From contig NZ_JACOPD010000001.1 in the NCBI RefSeq assembly GCF_014287955.1, positions 372,001 to 436,000 on the forward strand: a DNA stretch of 64,000 nucleotides. Direction: 5' to 3'. The stretch comes from Lachnospira hominis (ex Liu et al. 2021) (GTDB taxonomy: Bacteria > Bacillota > Clostridia > Lachnospirales > Lachnospiraceae). A program made the position numbers and the translations under genes. Under the pieces are notes generated by a model. The model had not been told where the DNA came from. It worked only from the letters and a program-made list of their open reading frames with translations, and did no database searches. This document shows positions 28,054 to 37,470 of this stretch, in pieces (positions within the stretch are counted from its first letter, which is position 1; each line of letters opens with the position of its first letter).

Positions 28054-30165
28054 ATGAGTGAAAAGATTAATGTTGCTGAGATTTTCGGCGAAAACGTGTT
28101 TAATGACACAGTTATGAAAGAACGTCTGCCAAAAAACGTTTATAAGAATCTTAAACTTGCAATGAAAGGCGAAAAGGAATTACAGCTCGCAGATGCAGAT
28201 GTTATTGCTAATGAAATGAAAGATTGGGCTATTGAGAAAGGTGCCACACATTATACACACTGGTTCCAGCCTCTCACAGGCTCTACTGCTGAAAAACATG
28301 ATTCTTTCATCTCTGCACCTAACGAAAATGGTAAAGTTCTTATGGAGTTCTCCGGTAAGGAACTTATTAAAGGTGAGCCAGATGCTTCTTCATTCCCTTC
28401 AGGCGGATTAAGAGCAACATTTGAAGCAAGAGGTTATACAGCATGGGACTGCACTTCACCTGCATTTGTACGTGAAGATGCAACAGGTGCTACTCTTTGC
28501 ATCCCTACAGCTTTCTGTTCTTATACAGGTGAAGCTCTTGACCAGAAGACACCTCTTCTTCGTTCAATGGATGCAATCAACGAACAGTCTCTCCGTATTT
28601 TAAAATTATTCGGCAATACAACTTCAAAGAAAGTAACTCCTTCTGTTGGTGCTGAACAGGAATATTTCATTGTAGACAGAGATAAATACTTACAGAGAAA
28701 AGACTTAATCTTCTCAGGACGTACACTTTTCGGTGCTATGCCTCCTAAGGGTCAGGAACTTGATGACCATTACTTCGGTGCTATCCGTGAAAGAATCGGT
28801 GCATTCATGAAGGATGTCAACAAGGAACTCTGGAAAATGGGTGTTTCAGCAAAGACACAGCATAACGAAGTTGCTCCTGCACAGCATGAGCTTGCTCCAA
28901 TCTATGCACAGTGCAATACAGCTACAGATAACAACCAGCTTACAATGGAAGTATTAAAGAAAGTTGCTTATCGCCACAATCTTGTATGTCTTCTCCATGA
29001 GAAGCCATTCGCAGGTGTTAACGGTTCAGGTAAGCACAACAACTGGTCAATCACAACAGATGATGGCATTAATCTCTTAGACCCGGGTAAAACTCCTCAC
29101 GAAAACATCCAGTTCCTTCTTGTACTTGGTGCCGTAATGAAGGCAGTTGACACTCACGCAGACCTTCTTCGTGAATCCGCTTCTGACGTTGGTAACGATC
29201 ACAGACTTGGTGCTAACGAAGCACCTCCAGCAATCATTTCTATGTTCCTTGGCGAGCAGTTAGAGGACGTAGTTATGCAGCTTATCGACAAAGGTGATGC
29301 TACTAACTCAATACAGAAGGGCAAATTAAAGACTGGTGCTTCTACACTTCCTGATTTAAATAAAGATGCTACAGACAGAAACAGAACATCACCATTCGCT
29401 TTCACAGGTAACAAGTTTGAATTCCGTATGGTTGGTTCTTCTGATTCAATCGCTCCTGCAAATGTTGTATTAAATACAATCGTTGCAGAAAGCTTCAGGG
29501 AAATTGCTGATGAACTTGAAAAGGCTGACAACTTTGACATGGCTTGCCATGATATGATTAAGAAACTCTTCACAGAACATCACAGAATCGTATTTAACGG
29601 AAATGGTTATTCTGATGAATGGGTTGAAGAAGCCGAAAGAAGAGGTCTTCCAAATATCAAATCCATGGTTGATGCTGTTCCAGCTCTTACAGCACCTAAG
29701 GCTATTAAGCTCTTTGAATCATTTGGTGTATTTACAGAGTCAGAATTAAGATCAAGAGCCGAAATCAAGTACGAAGCTTACGCTAAGGCTATCAATATTG
29801 AAGCTAAGTCTATGATTGATATTGCAAGCAAGCACATCATCCCAGCTGTTGTTTCATATACAACAGAGCTTGCTAATTCAGTTATCGCAGTAAGCGAGGC
29901 TGGTGTTGACAGTTCTACACAGAAAGAACTTCTCGATGAAGTTACTAAATACTTAAAAGAAATGAAGGCTGCTTTGAAAAAGCTTACAGAAGTTACTGAA
30001 AAGGCTTCAGATATTACTGAAGGTAAAGAGCAGGCAACATATTTCAGAGATGTTGTTAAGGTTGCAATGGATGAATTGAGAGCCCCTGCTGACAAGCTCG
30101 AAATGATTGTTGACAAGGAATTCTGGCCATTCCCTTCATATGGCGATTTATTATTCGAGGTTTAA
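28054..30165 (+). CDS. glnN: Type III glutamine synthetase
   Basis: 703 residues, the length of GSIII and much longer than the 440-470 of GlnA. It makes glutamine from glutamate, ammonia and ATP in the cytosol, as a dodecamer. Recognisable GSIII segments include the N-terminal region [35 protein letters not shown] (metal-binding Glu), [36 protein letters not shown] (ATP/glutamate site) and the [20 protein letters not shown] signature. The gene has a GGAAGGAAG ribosome site and sits behind a conditional terminator, so expression is probably tied to nitrogen status. Codon use suggests strong expression. Confidence 0.97.
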   Translation: MSEKINVAEIFGENVFNDTVMKERLPKNVYKNLKLAMKGEKELQLADADVIANEMKDWAIEKGATHYTHWFQPLTGSTAEKHDSFISAPNENGKVLMEFSGKELIKGEPDASSFPSGGLRATFEARGYTAWDCTSPAFVREDATGATLCIPTAFCSYTGEALDQKTPLLRSMDAINEQSLRILKLFGNTTSKKVTPSVGAEQEYFIVDRDKYLQRKDLIFSGRTLFGAMPPKGQELDDHYFGAIRERIGAFMKDVNKELWKMGVSAKTQHNEVAPAQHELAPIYAQCNTATDNNQLTMEVLKKVAYRHNLVCLLHEKPFAGVNGSGKHNNWSITTDDGINLLDPGKTPHENIQFLLVLGAVMKAVDTHADLLRESASDVGNDHRLGANEAPPAIISMFLGEQLEDVVMQLIDKGDATNSIQKGKLKTGASTLPDLNKDATDRNRTSPFAFTGNKFEFRMVGSSDSIAPANVVLNTIVAESFREIADELEKADNFDMACHDMIKKLFTEHHRIVFNGNGYSDEWVEEAERRGLPNIKSMVDAVPALTAPKAIKLFESFGVFTESELRSRAEIKYEAYAKAINIEAKSMIDIASKHIIPAVVSYTTELANSVIAVSEAGVDSSTQKELLDEVTKYLKEMKAALKKLTEVTEKASDITEGKEQATYFRDVVKVAMDELRAPADKLEMIVDKEFWPFPSYGDLLFEV

Positions 30166-30200
30166 TTCTCATCAGAGTTAAATAAATTTTTGTCTTCCAA

Positions 30201-30236
30201 AAAGGACTTCGCAGATTAATCCGCGAAGTCCTTTTG
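30201..30236. terminator. Bidirectional terminator between glnN and luxS
   Basis: The perfect 12-bp stem AAAGGACTTCGC / GCGAAGTCCTTT has a 10-nt loop. Confidence 0.92.
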
Positions 30237-30269
30237 TATTGTTTATAATTAATTATTTTCTCTGACTGA

Positions 30270-30749
30270 TTATTCCGGATAAGTAAGTCTGTCAGGTGTC
30301 GGATTATCAAGAACTTCTCTCTTGAACTTGTCCATGTAAATCTGTGCAAGTTTGAGGTTATTATCAAGATAATTACCACAGTCCCTCGGAGAATATCCCG
30401 GAATCTCACCCTCATAAGAAAGCACAAAATCAGCGGCTTCTCTCAATACATCAAGAATATCTTCAGAGTTAAGCTCCCCTGCAAATATTACATAAAATCC
30501 TGTACGGCAGCCCATAGGTCCAAAATATATTGTCTTGTCGCTCCATACAGGGTGGTTTCTTAAAAATGTAGCAACAAGATGTTCTATTGAATGAATTCCA
30601 GGATTATCCATAGGTGGCTCAAGATTTGGTCTTGTAAAACGTAAATCAAATGTTGTCACAACTTCACTTCCGATATAATCACGTCTTGAAACGTATACCC
30701 CCGGAAGCAGATTCAGATGATTAACTGTAAAACTTGCTATTTTGTTCAT
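30270..30749 (-). CDS. luxS: S-ribosylhomocysteine lyase LuxS
   Basis: 159 residues, typical length. LuxS cleaves S-ribosylhomocysteine to homocysteine and DPD, the precursor of the AI-2 signal, as part of the activated methyl cycle. The metal-binding HSIEH (with the following LVATFLRNH), the GCRTGFYVIF segment with the catalytic Cys, and DNPTPDRLTYPE near the end are intact. The gene stands alone, with no Pfs/MTA nucleosidase gene adjacent. Confidence 0.97.
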   Translation of the reverse strand: MNKIASFTVNHLNLLPGVYVSRRDYIGSEVVTTFDLRFTRPNLEPPMDNPGIHSIEHLVATFLRNHPVWSDKTIYFGPMGCRTGFYVIFAGELNSEDILDVLREAADFVLSYEGEIPGYSPRDCGNYLDNNLKLAQIYMDKFKREVLDNPTPDRLTYPE

Positions 30750-30783
30750 AATATTTAACCTCTTTCCCTTAATATTTTATTCA

Positions 30784-31737
30784 TTACTTTTCCTTTAAAA
30801 ATATTACTTTTCTGTTATCTTCATCGGACTCTATCCTGAATATGTTTATTCCTGAAATGAACTTCTGAAGTGTAGAATAACCGTATTCTTTAACCTTAAA
30901 GTTAGGATATTTTCCATGTATTTTCTGTCCGAGAGCACCTAAATCTATGCCGTTTTTTCCGGCTTTTTTTACATACTCTTTTGCAAACTGAACTACTTTT
31001 TCTTTGACATCATTGTCTTCTTTTAATGCCACATGGACAGTATTGTTTTCTTTTATCAACACAAAGCTGTCAATTTCGTCTATAAATGTAGAAAGGGAAC
31101 TGTAGCCATACTGTCTGACATCAAAGTCATTATATTTTTTCTGTATACGGCTTCCGATTTCTCCAAGCCCTGTTCTCCTGCCTTTGTTGTTATTTTCGTT
31201 AATTATCTCAATAATTACATTTTCAATCTCCGAAACCTTTACAACATTATGCTTAACTGCAGGCTTCTTGCCTTTTGTACTGATTTCATCGTCTTCCGAT
31301 TCTGCCTCATAAAGTATTTCCAAATCTGTAAATACCGTACACGCCGCACGGAATGATCTCGGAGTTTTACTCTCTCCCATTCCGATTACATCCATTCCCG
31401 ACTCTTTCAGCCTTATTGCAAGTCTAGTAAAATCCCCATCACTTGACACAATACAGAATCCGTCTACATTTCCTGTATACAGAATATCCATGGCGTCAAT
31501 TATCAGCGTCGAATCAGTCGCATTCTTGCCGACAGTATTAGCAAACTGCTGCATTGCCTGAATTCCGCTATCCCTTACAAGTCTCCGCCATTTTGATGAC
31601 TGCTGGCTTGTAAAATCACAATATATTCTTTTATATGTTGCAATACCATATTTTGTCATTTCATTCAAAATGCTGTCCAGATATTTCGACGAAATGTTAT
31701 CCCCGTCAATTAGCACTGCATATTTTTTCTCTTCCAT
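30784..31737 (-). CDS. NYN-domain protein with two OST-HTH/LOTUS domains
   Basis: 317 residues, cytosolic. Residues 1 to about 150 are a NYN (LabA/DUF88, PIN-like) domain with acidic active-site motifs YAVLIDGDNISSKYL, DSTLIIDAMDILY and DGFCIVSSDGDFTRLAIRL, suggestive of a metal-dependent RNase. Two repeats of an OST-HTH/LOTUS-type RNA-binding module follow: GLGEIGSRIQKKYNDFDVRQYGYSSL (residue 190-215 area) and DLGALGQKIHGKYPNFKVKEYGYSTL. The combined architecture points to RNA cleavage or quality control; targets are unknown. Confidence 0.88.
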   Translation of the reverse strand: MEEKKYAVLIDGDNISSKYLDSILNEMTKYGIATYKRIYCDFTSQQSSKWRRLVRDSGIQAMQQFANTVGKNATDSTLIIDAMDILYTGNVDGFCIVSSDGDFTRLAIRLKESGMDVIGMGESKTPRSFRAACTVFTDLEILYEAESEDDEISTKGKKPAVKHNVVKVSEIENVIIEIINENNNKGRRTGLGEIGSRIQKKYNDFDVRQYGYSSLSTFIDEIDSFVLIKENNTVHVALKEDNDVKEKVVQFAKEYVKKAGKNGIDLGALGQKIHGKYPNFKVKEYGYSTLQKFISGINIFRIESDEDNRKVIFLKEK

Positions 31738-31763
31738 AATAATTCTCCGTTTCGTGTCTGCGT

Positions 31764-31958
31764 TTACATCTGATGACGAACAATCTTGTACTCGTCATTG
31801 CTCTGATAATACGGACAATATGTTCTGCTTGAACTTAAAAATCTTGCATAATCGTCCTCGTCCATGTTTACGTCACACACGTATGATTCAATTTCATCAT
31901 CATAAACAAGATTATTACAAAAATCACAGCTTGTCTCAGTCTTTTTCTTTTTTACCAC
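31764..31958 (-). CDS. DUF6472-like small cysteine protein
   Basis: 64 residues. It has CDFCNNLVYDDEIESYVCDV and a later CPYYQSNDEY, a pattern of Cys pairs suggesting a zinc site, and fits the Lachnospiraceae DUF6472 family; function unknown. Its start overlaps the end of larC by 23 bp, so it belongs to the larB-larC transcript. Confidence 0.8.
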   Translation of the reverse strand: MVKKKKTETSCDFCNNLVYDDEIESYVCDVNMDEDDYARFLSSSRTYCPYYQSNDEYKIVRHQM

Positions 31959-33291
31959 ATTGTCCTCCTGAATTAATTTCTCTCTTTATAATATCATATA
32001 CTTCTTTAAGCGGCACATTATTTTTTTTGGCAATAGCTGCCGCACTTTCGTATTCCGGATAAAATACTTTTGAATCACCGGAATCACATACCTTGACAAC
32101 CGCATTTCCAAGCGGTGTGGCAATCTCGGAAATTTCTCTTTTTAAAATTGTCCTCTCCATTTTCTGCCTGCGGATTCCTATAGTTGTTGTCTCTGCAAAT
32201 ATTATATTTTCTAGAGTTTTAATATTTTCCTCTTTGCAGATAACCGTAATAAGCCATCCCGGTCTGTTCTTCTTCATAAAAACAGGCATGTAATTAACTT
32301 CCCTCGCACCGGCATTATAAAGACGGTCCATGACATATCCCAATATTTCACCTGTGCAGTCGTCTATATTGCTCTCAAGTTTATATATATAATCTGCCTC
32401 TTCACAGCCGGTATTGGCTTTGCCACACTCTGATTCTGCGTCGGTCTCTATAATCATCGCCCTCAAAATGCTTGGTCTTTCGTATGTACGTTTCCCCGCA
32501 CCGATACCGATTTTTTTGATTATATACTTATCCGGAAGCCTGTCTGTAGTTCTTACCGCAGCCGCAACCGCAGCACCTGTCGGTGTTATAAATTCACCTT
32601 TTATATCCATCTGATTAACTGCAATTCCATACTCTGCAATTATATTGGCAACAGCCGGCACCGGAACCGGAAGTATTCCGTGCTGGCAGCGTACAGTTCC
32701 ACAGCCCTCATTCATCGATGGTATGCACACCTCGTCAACTGCCAGATTATCAAGGCATACTGACACCGCAATTATATCAGCAATCGAGTCTATTGCCCCG
32801 ACCTCATGAAAATGGACATGATTTATGTCTGTTCCATGTGCTTTTGCTTCAGCCTGTGCCAGAATTGTAAATATCTTTACAGCCAGTGCTCTTGCATTTT
32901 CTGTCATATGAGTTTTATCTATTATAGCAATAACATCAGCTAAATTTCTATGCTCATGATGATGTGTATCTTCTTGTAAATGTGTGTGGTCTTCATTATA
33001 GACATGTTCTTCCATATGCTCATGACTGTGTATGTGGTCATGTCCAAAAAGATACTCCATATCGTGGTCATGATTTTCATGATCTTTATCAAGCTCAACA
33101 TTAAAATCACAACAGTCAAGACCTGACTTGCTTACTCTGCTTATTTTTATATCAAATCCATGTGCAGGAATTGTTTTTAATACTTCAAGCAGGACTTTTT
33201 CGTCTGCACCGGCATCGAGAAGCGATGCAACTGCCATATCCCCGCTGATTCCTGAACTACATTCCCAATATAATGTTTTCTTTTTTGCCAA
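31936..33291 (-). CDS. larC: Nickel-pincer cofactor biosynthesis protein LarC
   Basis: 451 residues from a TTG start at 33291 (reads (L)AKKKTLYWECSSGISGDM); GGGAGG lies 8 nt upstream, while the ATG at 33357 would overlap larB by 65 bp with no ribosome site. LarC inserts nickel into the pincer nucleotide used by lactate racemase and related enzymes, using CTP. The family signatures SGISGDMAVASLLDAGA, HFHEVGAIDSIADI, NEGCGTVRCQHGILPVP and ANLDDCTGE-type (SNIDDCTGEILGYVMDRL) are present. A His-rich stretch (about residues 75-115, HDHDMEYLFGHDHIHSHEHM and more) probably binds or stores nickel. No frameshift is needed, unlike the split larC1/larC2 of lactobacilli. Confidence 0.93.
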   Translation of the reverse strand: MAKKKTLYWECSSGISGDMAVASLLDAGADEKVLLEVLKTIPAHGFDIKISRVSKSGLDCCDFNVELDKDHENHDHDMEYLFGHDHIHSHEHMEEHVYNEDHTHLQEDTHHHEHRNLADVIAIIDKTHMTENARALAVKIFTILAQAEAKAHGTDINHVHFHEVGAIDSIADIIAVSVCLDNLAVDEVCIPSMNEGCGTVRCQHGILPVPVPAVANIIAEYGIAVNQMDIKGEFITPTGAAVAAAVRTTDRLPDKYIIKKIGIGAGKRTYERPSILRAMIIETDAESECGKANTGCEEADYIYKLESNIDDCTGEILGYVMDRLYNAGAREVNYMPVFMKKNRPGWLITVICKEENIKTLENIIFAETTTIGIRRQKMERTILKREISEIATPLGNAVVKVCDSGDSKVFYPEYESAAAIAKKNNVPLKEVYDIIKREINSGGQCGKKEKD

Positions 33292-33292
33292 A

Positions 33293-34039
33293 TTATTTTC
33301 CTCCCGCAAGTCTGTTAATCTGTGTTGCAACATATCCGGCACCAAATCCATTATCAATGTTTACAACTGTAACACCGTTGGCACACGAATTAATCATTGT
33401 AAGAAGTGCCGAAAGACCACCCATGCTTGCACCGTAACCGACCGACGTAGGCACAGCAATAATCGGATTTTTCACAAGACCACCAAGAACGCTTGCCAAA
33501 GCTCCTTCCATTCCGGCAACGGCAACAACACAATTTGCTTTCTGTATAACTTCCATCTTTGACAACAGTCTGTGAAGACCGCTTACTCCTACATCATAGA
33601 TTCTGTCAACGTATGTTCCAAAAAATTCTGCTGTCTGTGCTGCTTCTTCTGCAACCGGAATATCAGCTGTTCCAGCACTGCACACAGCAATTCTTCCAGT
33701 CAGCTTTTTGTCGTTTTTTTCTATCTTTAATATTTGGGAAACCTCATCATACTGAACCTGTGGAAGTTTCTTCTTTACTATTTCATACTGATGTATTGAA
33801 GCTCTTGTGCCAAACACTTCGCCATTTTCTTCAAACATTTTACAATAAATAGATACAAGATAATCATCAGGTTTGTTACTGCAATATATAACCTCTGGAA
33901 ATCCCTGGCGTACTTTCCTGTTTTCATCAAGTTTGGCGTATCCTAACTCTTCATATGGCTGTCTTCCAAACGCAAGTTCCGCCTCATCTATAGAAAGACT
34001 TCCATCTTTTACTTTTCGCAAAATTGTTCTTGTATCCAT
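33293..34039 (-). CDS. larB: Nickel-pincer cofactor biosynthesis protein LarB
   Basis: 248 residues from the ATG at 34039 (MDTRTILRKVKDGSLSIDEA), with GGAGAG upstream; the frame extends 19 codons further without support. LarB carboxylates and hydrolyses nicotinic acid adenine dinucleotide to begin pincer cofactor synthesis. It resembles PurE in the C-terminal half: AVCSAGTADIPVAEEAAQTA, then VAVAGMEGALASVLGGLV and VPTSVGYGASMGGLSAL. It ends 2 bp before larC, forming one operon. larE and the apoenzyme larA are not in the window. Confidence 0.93.
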   Translation of the reverse strand: MDTRTILRKVKDGSLSIDEAELAFGRQPYEELGYAKLDENRKVRQGFPEVIYCSNKPDDYLVSIYCKMFEENGEVFGTRASIHQYEIVKKKLPQVQYDEVSQILKIEKNDKKLTGRIAVCSAGTADIPVAEEAAQTAEFFGTYVDRIYDVGVSGLHRLLSKMEVIQKANCVVAVAGMEGALASVLGGLVKNPIIAVPTSVGYGASMGGLSALLTMINSCANGVTVVNIDNGFGAGYVATQINRLAGGK

Positions 34040-34073
34040 ATTTTCACTCTCCGTGATTATAATTATATTTGTA

Positions 34074-34730
34074 TCATCCAAGTATTTTATCGACAAGTTC
34101 CTGTGATGTATCTACTATACATTCCGCTCCGTTCTGAATCAGAATTTCCTTTTCACGGAATCCCCACGAAACTATTATTCCATCAACTCCTGCATTTTTT
34201 GCTGTTGCAATATCAACTTCGGAATCACCGATATAAACCGCATCTTTTCTGTCTGTTTTAAATTCGTCAAGAACAGCAAGAACCGCCTGCGGGTCAGGCT
34301 TTTTTTTGATTCCCATGCTTTCACGCTCACCATATACAGCATCAAATTTACCCGGGAAAAAATCATCACACAATATTTTTACTGCATAATCAGCCTTGTT
34401 TGATATAACTGCTGTCCTGCATCTTTCTTTGTGAAGCGAATCCAGTACATAATCAATTCCCGGATATTTTTCTGTCTTATCAGCACAATGTTTTCCATAA
34501 TATTCCTTGAAATCTTCAAACACAACATCTGTCATGTGCTCATCTGTTCCTTTTGGAACAGCACGCACAACCAGTTGCCGTATTCCGTTACCTACGAATT
34601 TTGTTACTTCTTCAAGCGTTCTTTTGGGAAAACCATTTTTTTCAAGTGCATAATTCACACTATCTGCAAGATCTCTTATTGTATTGAGTAGCGTTCCGTC
34701 CAAATCAAATATCGCAAGTTTATAGCTCAT
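34074..34730 (-). CDS. HAD-family phosphatase (phosphoglycolate phosphatase-like)
   Basis: 218 residues. Motif I is LAIFDLDGTLLNT (residues 5-17), motif II RTAVISNKADYAV, then the GIKKKPDPQAVLAV lysine segment and motif IV AVYIGDSEVDIATAKNAG. These fit the Gph/PpaX subfamily with a helical C1 cap (about 18-80). The likely role is removal of phosphate from phosphoglycolate, pyrophosphate or another small metabolite. It overlaps nothing but lies in a tight minus-strand series with the cytidylate-kinase-like gene 1 bp upstream. Confidence 0.9.
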   Translation of the reverse strand: MSYKLAIFDLDGTLLNTIRDLADSVNYALEKNGFPKRTLEEVTKFVGNGIRQLVVRAVPKGTDEHMTDVVFEDFKEYYGKHCADKTEKYPGIDYVLDSLHKERCRTAVISNKADYAVKILCDDFFPGKFDAVYGERESMGIKKKPDPQAVLAVLDEFKTDRKDAVYIGDSEVDIATAKNAGVDGIIVSWGFREKEILIQNGAECIVDTSQELVDKILG

Positions 34731-34731
34731 G

Positions 34732-35307
34732 CTAATCTTTCTCCATTCCGGTCTTTTTAATATATTGTAACACTATATCTATAACTCCGTCTACTCCAAG
34801 TCTGCATGCATCAAGACACAAATCATAATTGCCCGCATATCCCCATGTCTCATCTGTATAATACTTATGATATGCTGCTCTTCTCTCATCTGTCGAATCA
34901 ACCGTATTTTCTGCTTCACGCACATTCACATTGTGTTTTTTCATAATATTTCCAACGCGTATCTGTCTGTTTCCACTTAAAAATATTCTTAAAACATTAT
35001 GGTCTGTGCCATATGCAAAATTACCACATCTGCCTATTAAAAGAAATGATTCATCTTTTATTACAGCACTGAGTGCTTTTTGGGGAGTATCTTTCACTGT
35101 CTCACACTCATCCGATATAATTGCAGCAAGAAACTCATTTGCCTGTTTCTCCGAAAAGAAATTTGGATATTTGCTATAAATTCCGGCCTCTTTTGCCATC
35201 TGTGTTACGGACTTTTTATCGTATACAGGAATTCCAAGTTTTTCTCCCAGCTTTTCTCCAATCAAATCACCATAGCATCCACATTCTCTTGCGATTGTAA
35301 TAATCAT
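34732..35307 (-). CDS. Cytidylate kinase-like family protein
   Basis: 191 residues from the ATG at 35307 (MIITIARECGCYGDLIGEKL), with GGAGG spaced 9 nt; the frame extends 23 codons more. It belongs to the cytidylate-kinase-2 family (P-loop fold) common in Clostridia: IARECGCYGDLIGEKLGEKL carries a variant P-loop, followed by IPVYDKKSVTQMAKEAG, FLLIGRCGNFAYG, RIFLSGNRQIRVGNIM and DERRAAYHKYYTDETWG. The true CMP kinase is usually a separate gene, and the substrate of this family is uncertain. It is placed between lrgB and the HAD phosphatase. Confidence 0.87.
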   Translation of the reverse strand: MIITIARECGCYGDLIGEKLGEKLGIPVYDKKSVTQMAKEAGIYSKYPNFFSEKQANEFLAAIISDECETVKDTPQKALSAVIKDESFLLIGRCGNFAYGTDHNVLRIFLSGNRQIRVGNIMKKHNVNVREAENTVDSTDERRAAYHKYYTDETWGYAGNYDLCLDACRLGVDGVIDIVLQYIKKTGMEKD

Positions 35308-35323
35308 AGCCAAAAACCTCCAA

Positions 35324-36019
35324 TTACATAAAATTACTGAAAAGTGTTGCCCCAAATACTGTAAGAATTCCCGCAACCGCTATTGAAAGACTGCTCATTG
35401 CACCCTCAATTTCACCCATTTCCATAGCTTTTGCTGTTCCTATTGCATGTGAAGCTGAACCAATTGCAATTCCCTTAGCTATTGGTTCATTTATTCTGAA
35501 TATTTTACAGATAAGTTCTGCAAATATATTTCCAAGTACACCAGTGATAACTATTACTGCAACTGTAATTGTAACGTAACCACCAAGTTCTTCAGAGACA
35601 CCCATACCGATTGCTGTTGTTATTGACTTTGGAAGAAGTGTCACATACTCGGTATGGCCAAGTCCAAAAAGCTTTGCCATAATAAATATTGATAAAAGGC
35701 TGGCAAGCACTCCGGCAACAATTCCTGCCGCAACTGCCGCAAAATTCTTTTTAAGAAGTGATATCTGCTCATAAAGCGGTATTGCAAGGCACACTGTTGA
35801 TGGTGTCAGAAGCCAGCTAAGATATTTTGCTCCCGTATTATATGTATCATAATCAACGTTAAGTGCAAATAATATTACCATTGTAACTGCAATTGCTATA
35901 AGAAGCGGATTAAATATTCCAAGTTTAAACCTTTTCTTCAGATACATGCCAAGCATATATGAAACAAGGCTTATTGTAACCCCTGCGAATGCTGAGTTAA
36001 TAAAAAATTCATTCATCAT
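35324..36019 (-). CDS. lrgB: LrgB-family protein (antiholin/murein hydrolase regulator partner)
   Basis: About 231 residues; the start is ATG at 36019 (MMNEFFINSAF), with GGAGAG upstream and an 11-bp overlap with the lrgA stop. Six or more membrane helices. Conserved LrgB features include FNPLLIAIAVTMVILF, GAKYLSWLLTPSTVCLAIPL, LLPKSITTAIGMGVSEELGG and IGSASHAIGTAKAMEMGEIEGA with AMSSLSIAVAGI. With LrgA it affects murein hydrolase export, and related pairs transport small organic acids such as pyruvate or glycolate. Confidence 0.94.
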   Translation of the reverse strand: MMNEFFINSAFAGVTISLVSYMLGMYLKKRFKLGIFNPLLIAIAVTMVILFALNVDYDTYNTGAKYLSWLLTPSTVCLAIPLYEQISLLKKNFAAVAAGIVAGVLASLLSIFIMAKLFGLGHTEYVTLLPKSITTAIGMGVSEELGGYVTITVAVIVITGVLGNIFAELICKIFRINEPIAKGIAIGSASHAIGTAKAMEMGEIEGAMSSLSIAVAGILTVFGATLFSNFM

Positions 36020-36383
36020 AATTCTCTCCATTTTTCTTTATTGTAATTCTGATAACTGCCTGTGACACAAGACCGCCTGCTGCCATAACTACAACAAGTG
36101 AAACAACTGTTATAACACTGACTGGTACAAGAAGAGGCTTTAACACGCCCCATGATGACATAAGTCCCACACCGGCAGGAATGAACATAAGAGGCATAAT
36201 TTCAATAAGAAACTTTCCTGTCTCACGTACATCTTTCAACTTAATTATACCTGTTAAAAGTGCAATGAAAAGAATTGCCATTCCATAAATGCTTGCAGGA
36301 ATCGGAAGCGGCAGAATATATTTTAATATTTCGCCGGCAAGCGATATTCCTATAATGATAAGAAACTGCTTTACGTACTTCAT
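36009..36383 (-). CDS. lrgA: CidA/LrgA-family holin-like protein
   Basis: 124 residues with four membrane helices and a GAGG ribosome site. The family pattern is clear: GISLAGEILKYILPLPIPAS, then IYGMAILFIALLTGIIKL, IEIMPLMFIPAGVGLM and the C-terminal helix VVMAAGGLVSQAVIRI. It resembles phage holins in size and topology. Forms an operon with lrgB through overlapping reading frames. No LytST system is next to it. Confidence 0.94.
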   Translation of the reverse strand: MKYVKQFLIIIGISLAGEILKYILPLPIPASIYGMAILFIALLTGIIKLKDVRETGKFLIEIMPLMFIPAGVGLMSSWGVLKPLLVPVSVITVVSLVVVMAAGGLVSQAVIRITIKKNGENYDE

Positions 36384-36466
36384 ATATTTTTCCTCATTTC
36401 GTCTTTTCTCAACAAATGTGTACTCCCTTTTTGCGGCTGTGTCAATAGACTTTTCGGCATAAACAT

Positions 36467-36501
36467 AAAAAAAACAGGCGATTGCCGTTACAGCCCTCGC
36501 C
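36467..36501 (-). terminator. Probable terminator after the DUF11 gene
   Basis: The short stem GGCGA / TCGCC has a long loop and is followed on the minus strand by a run of eight T. The stem is weak, so confidence is moderate. Confidence 0.55.
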
Positions 36502-36530
36502 CATTCTATACTTTTCTAATTCTTGATATA

Positions 36531-37382
36531 TTAAATAGTACCTGTTGCCACCAAAGTGCTTATTCCCGGACTTATATTCCACACGCCCGTTACTTCGTCC
36601 CGTGTAAATGTCGCCGCAGGAACCGTTATCTGACCCGAATTGGTTGCAAACGCTCCCGTGGTTTCATTATAAGAATAATTGGCAGGTGAACTCCATGCTG
36701 TCTGATTAAACGTAACGGAAATATTTGACAGCACAGGGTCAAACACGTCTGTAACCACAACTCCCGTAGAAGCATCTGCTGCCACGTTACCGGAATTTTG
36801 TATTAAAAATGTGTATGTCAGTGTACCGTTTTCCGTAACAGGAACAGGACTTACAGATTTAGTAATTGTAAGAACCGGCGTACTTTCTACAGTTATTTCT
36901 TCTTCAGCTGTAATAGGTGTTATGCCTGTTCCGGCAACAATTGCTGTATTATTTATAACTGAAGTTGTATCAAGTGGTGCAAATTCATTAACTGCTGCCT
37001 CATATGCAACTGTAACACTGCCTCCTGCCGGAACCGTTATTCCTGACACTACAAGTGGCGGTCCGGCTGTAACAACAGCTGATGGCTGTAGTACACCATT
37101 TACATAATATTTTACAGTTCCGTCAATATACGTAAGTGGAACAAGTGTTGTTGTTCCAAATGTATATTCTCCAAGATTATCAGTTACTGAAATACCTGTA
37201 ATCGGAGTTGTTCCCGAATTTACAATACTGACAATATACGTAACTGTATCACTCTGTCCGTAGGTATTTCTCACTGCCGTTTTTGTAGCCGAGAGCACCT
37301 CCAGAATTTCTCCTACCGCTATATTGGAATTTGTAACGGCATTGCCGTAACGAAGTTGTGCCTGATTTGTAAATCTTGCCAT
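36531..37382 (-). CDS. DUF11-repeat protein
   Basis: 283 residues from the ATG at 37382 (MARFTNQAQLRYGNAVTNSN), with AAAGGAA upstream. Two DUF11-like beta-sandwich repeats follow: SATKTAVRNTYGQSDTVTYI (about 33-155) and TITKSVSPVPVTENGTLTY (about 172-283). Both keep the IxNSGxxxAxxxxVTD pattern, with SGTTPITGISVTDNL and SGNVAADASTGVVVTDVF. It has no signal peptide and no wall anchor, which is unusual for DUF11 proteins, normally surface stalks; in Clostridia such proteins may be spore- or surface-associated. Very rich in Thr, Val and Ser, and acidic. Confidence 0.87.
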   Translation of the reverse strand: MARFTNQAQLRYGNAVTNSNIAVGEILEVLSATKTAVRNTYGQSDTVTYIVSIVNSGTTPITGISVTDNLGEYTFGTTTLVPLTYIDGTVKYYVNGVLQPSAVVTAGPPLVVSGITVPAGGSVTVAYEAAVNEFAPLDTTSVINNTAIVAGTGITPITAEEEITVESTPVLTITKSVSPVPVTENGTLTYTFLIQNSGNVAADASTGVVVTDVFDPVLSNISVTFNQTAWSSPANYSYNETTGAFATNSGQITVPAATFTRDEVTGVWNISPGISTLVATGTI

Positions 37383-37470
37383 ATTCAATAGTTTCCTTTC
37401 ATATATTCCGTTATACTATAATATATGACAAAAAGATTTTTAGTTTACACTTCATAAATAATTACAATAT

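Noticed and set aside
28054-30165. A glutamine riboswitch (glnA/Downstream-peptide type) before glnN
   Set aside because: The leader folds better as two small hexaloop hairpins and a terminator; the riboswitch's longer conserved junction is not visible.
31936-33357. LarC expressed through a programmed frameshift as in lactobacilli
   Set aside because: The gene here is one uninterrupted frame, so no frameshift is needed.
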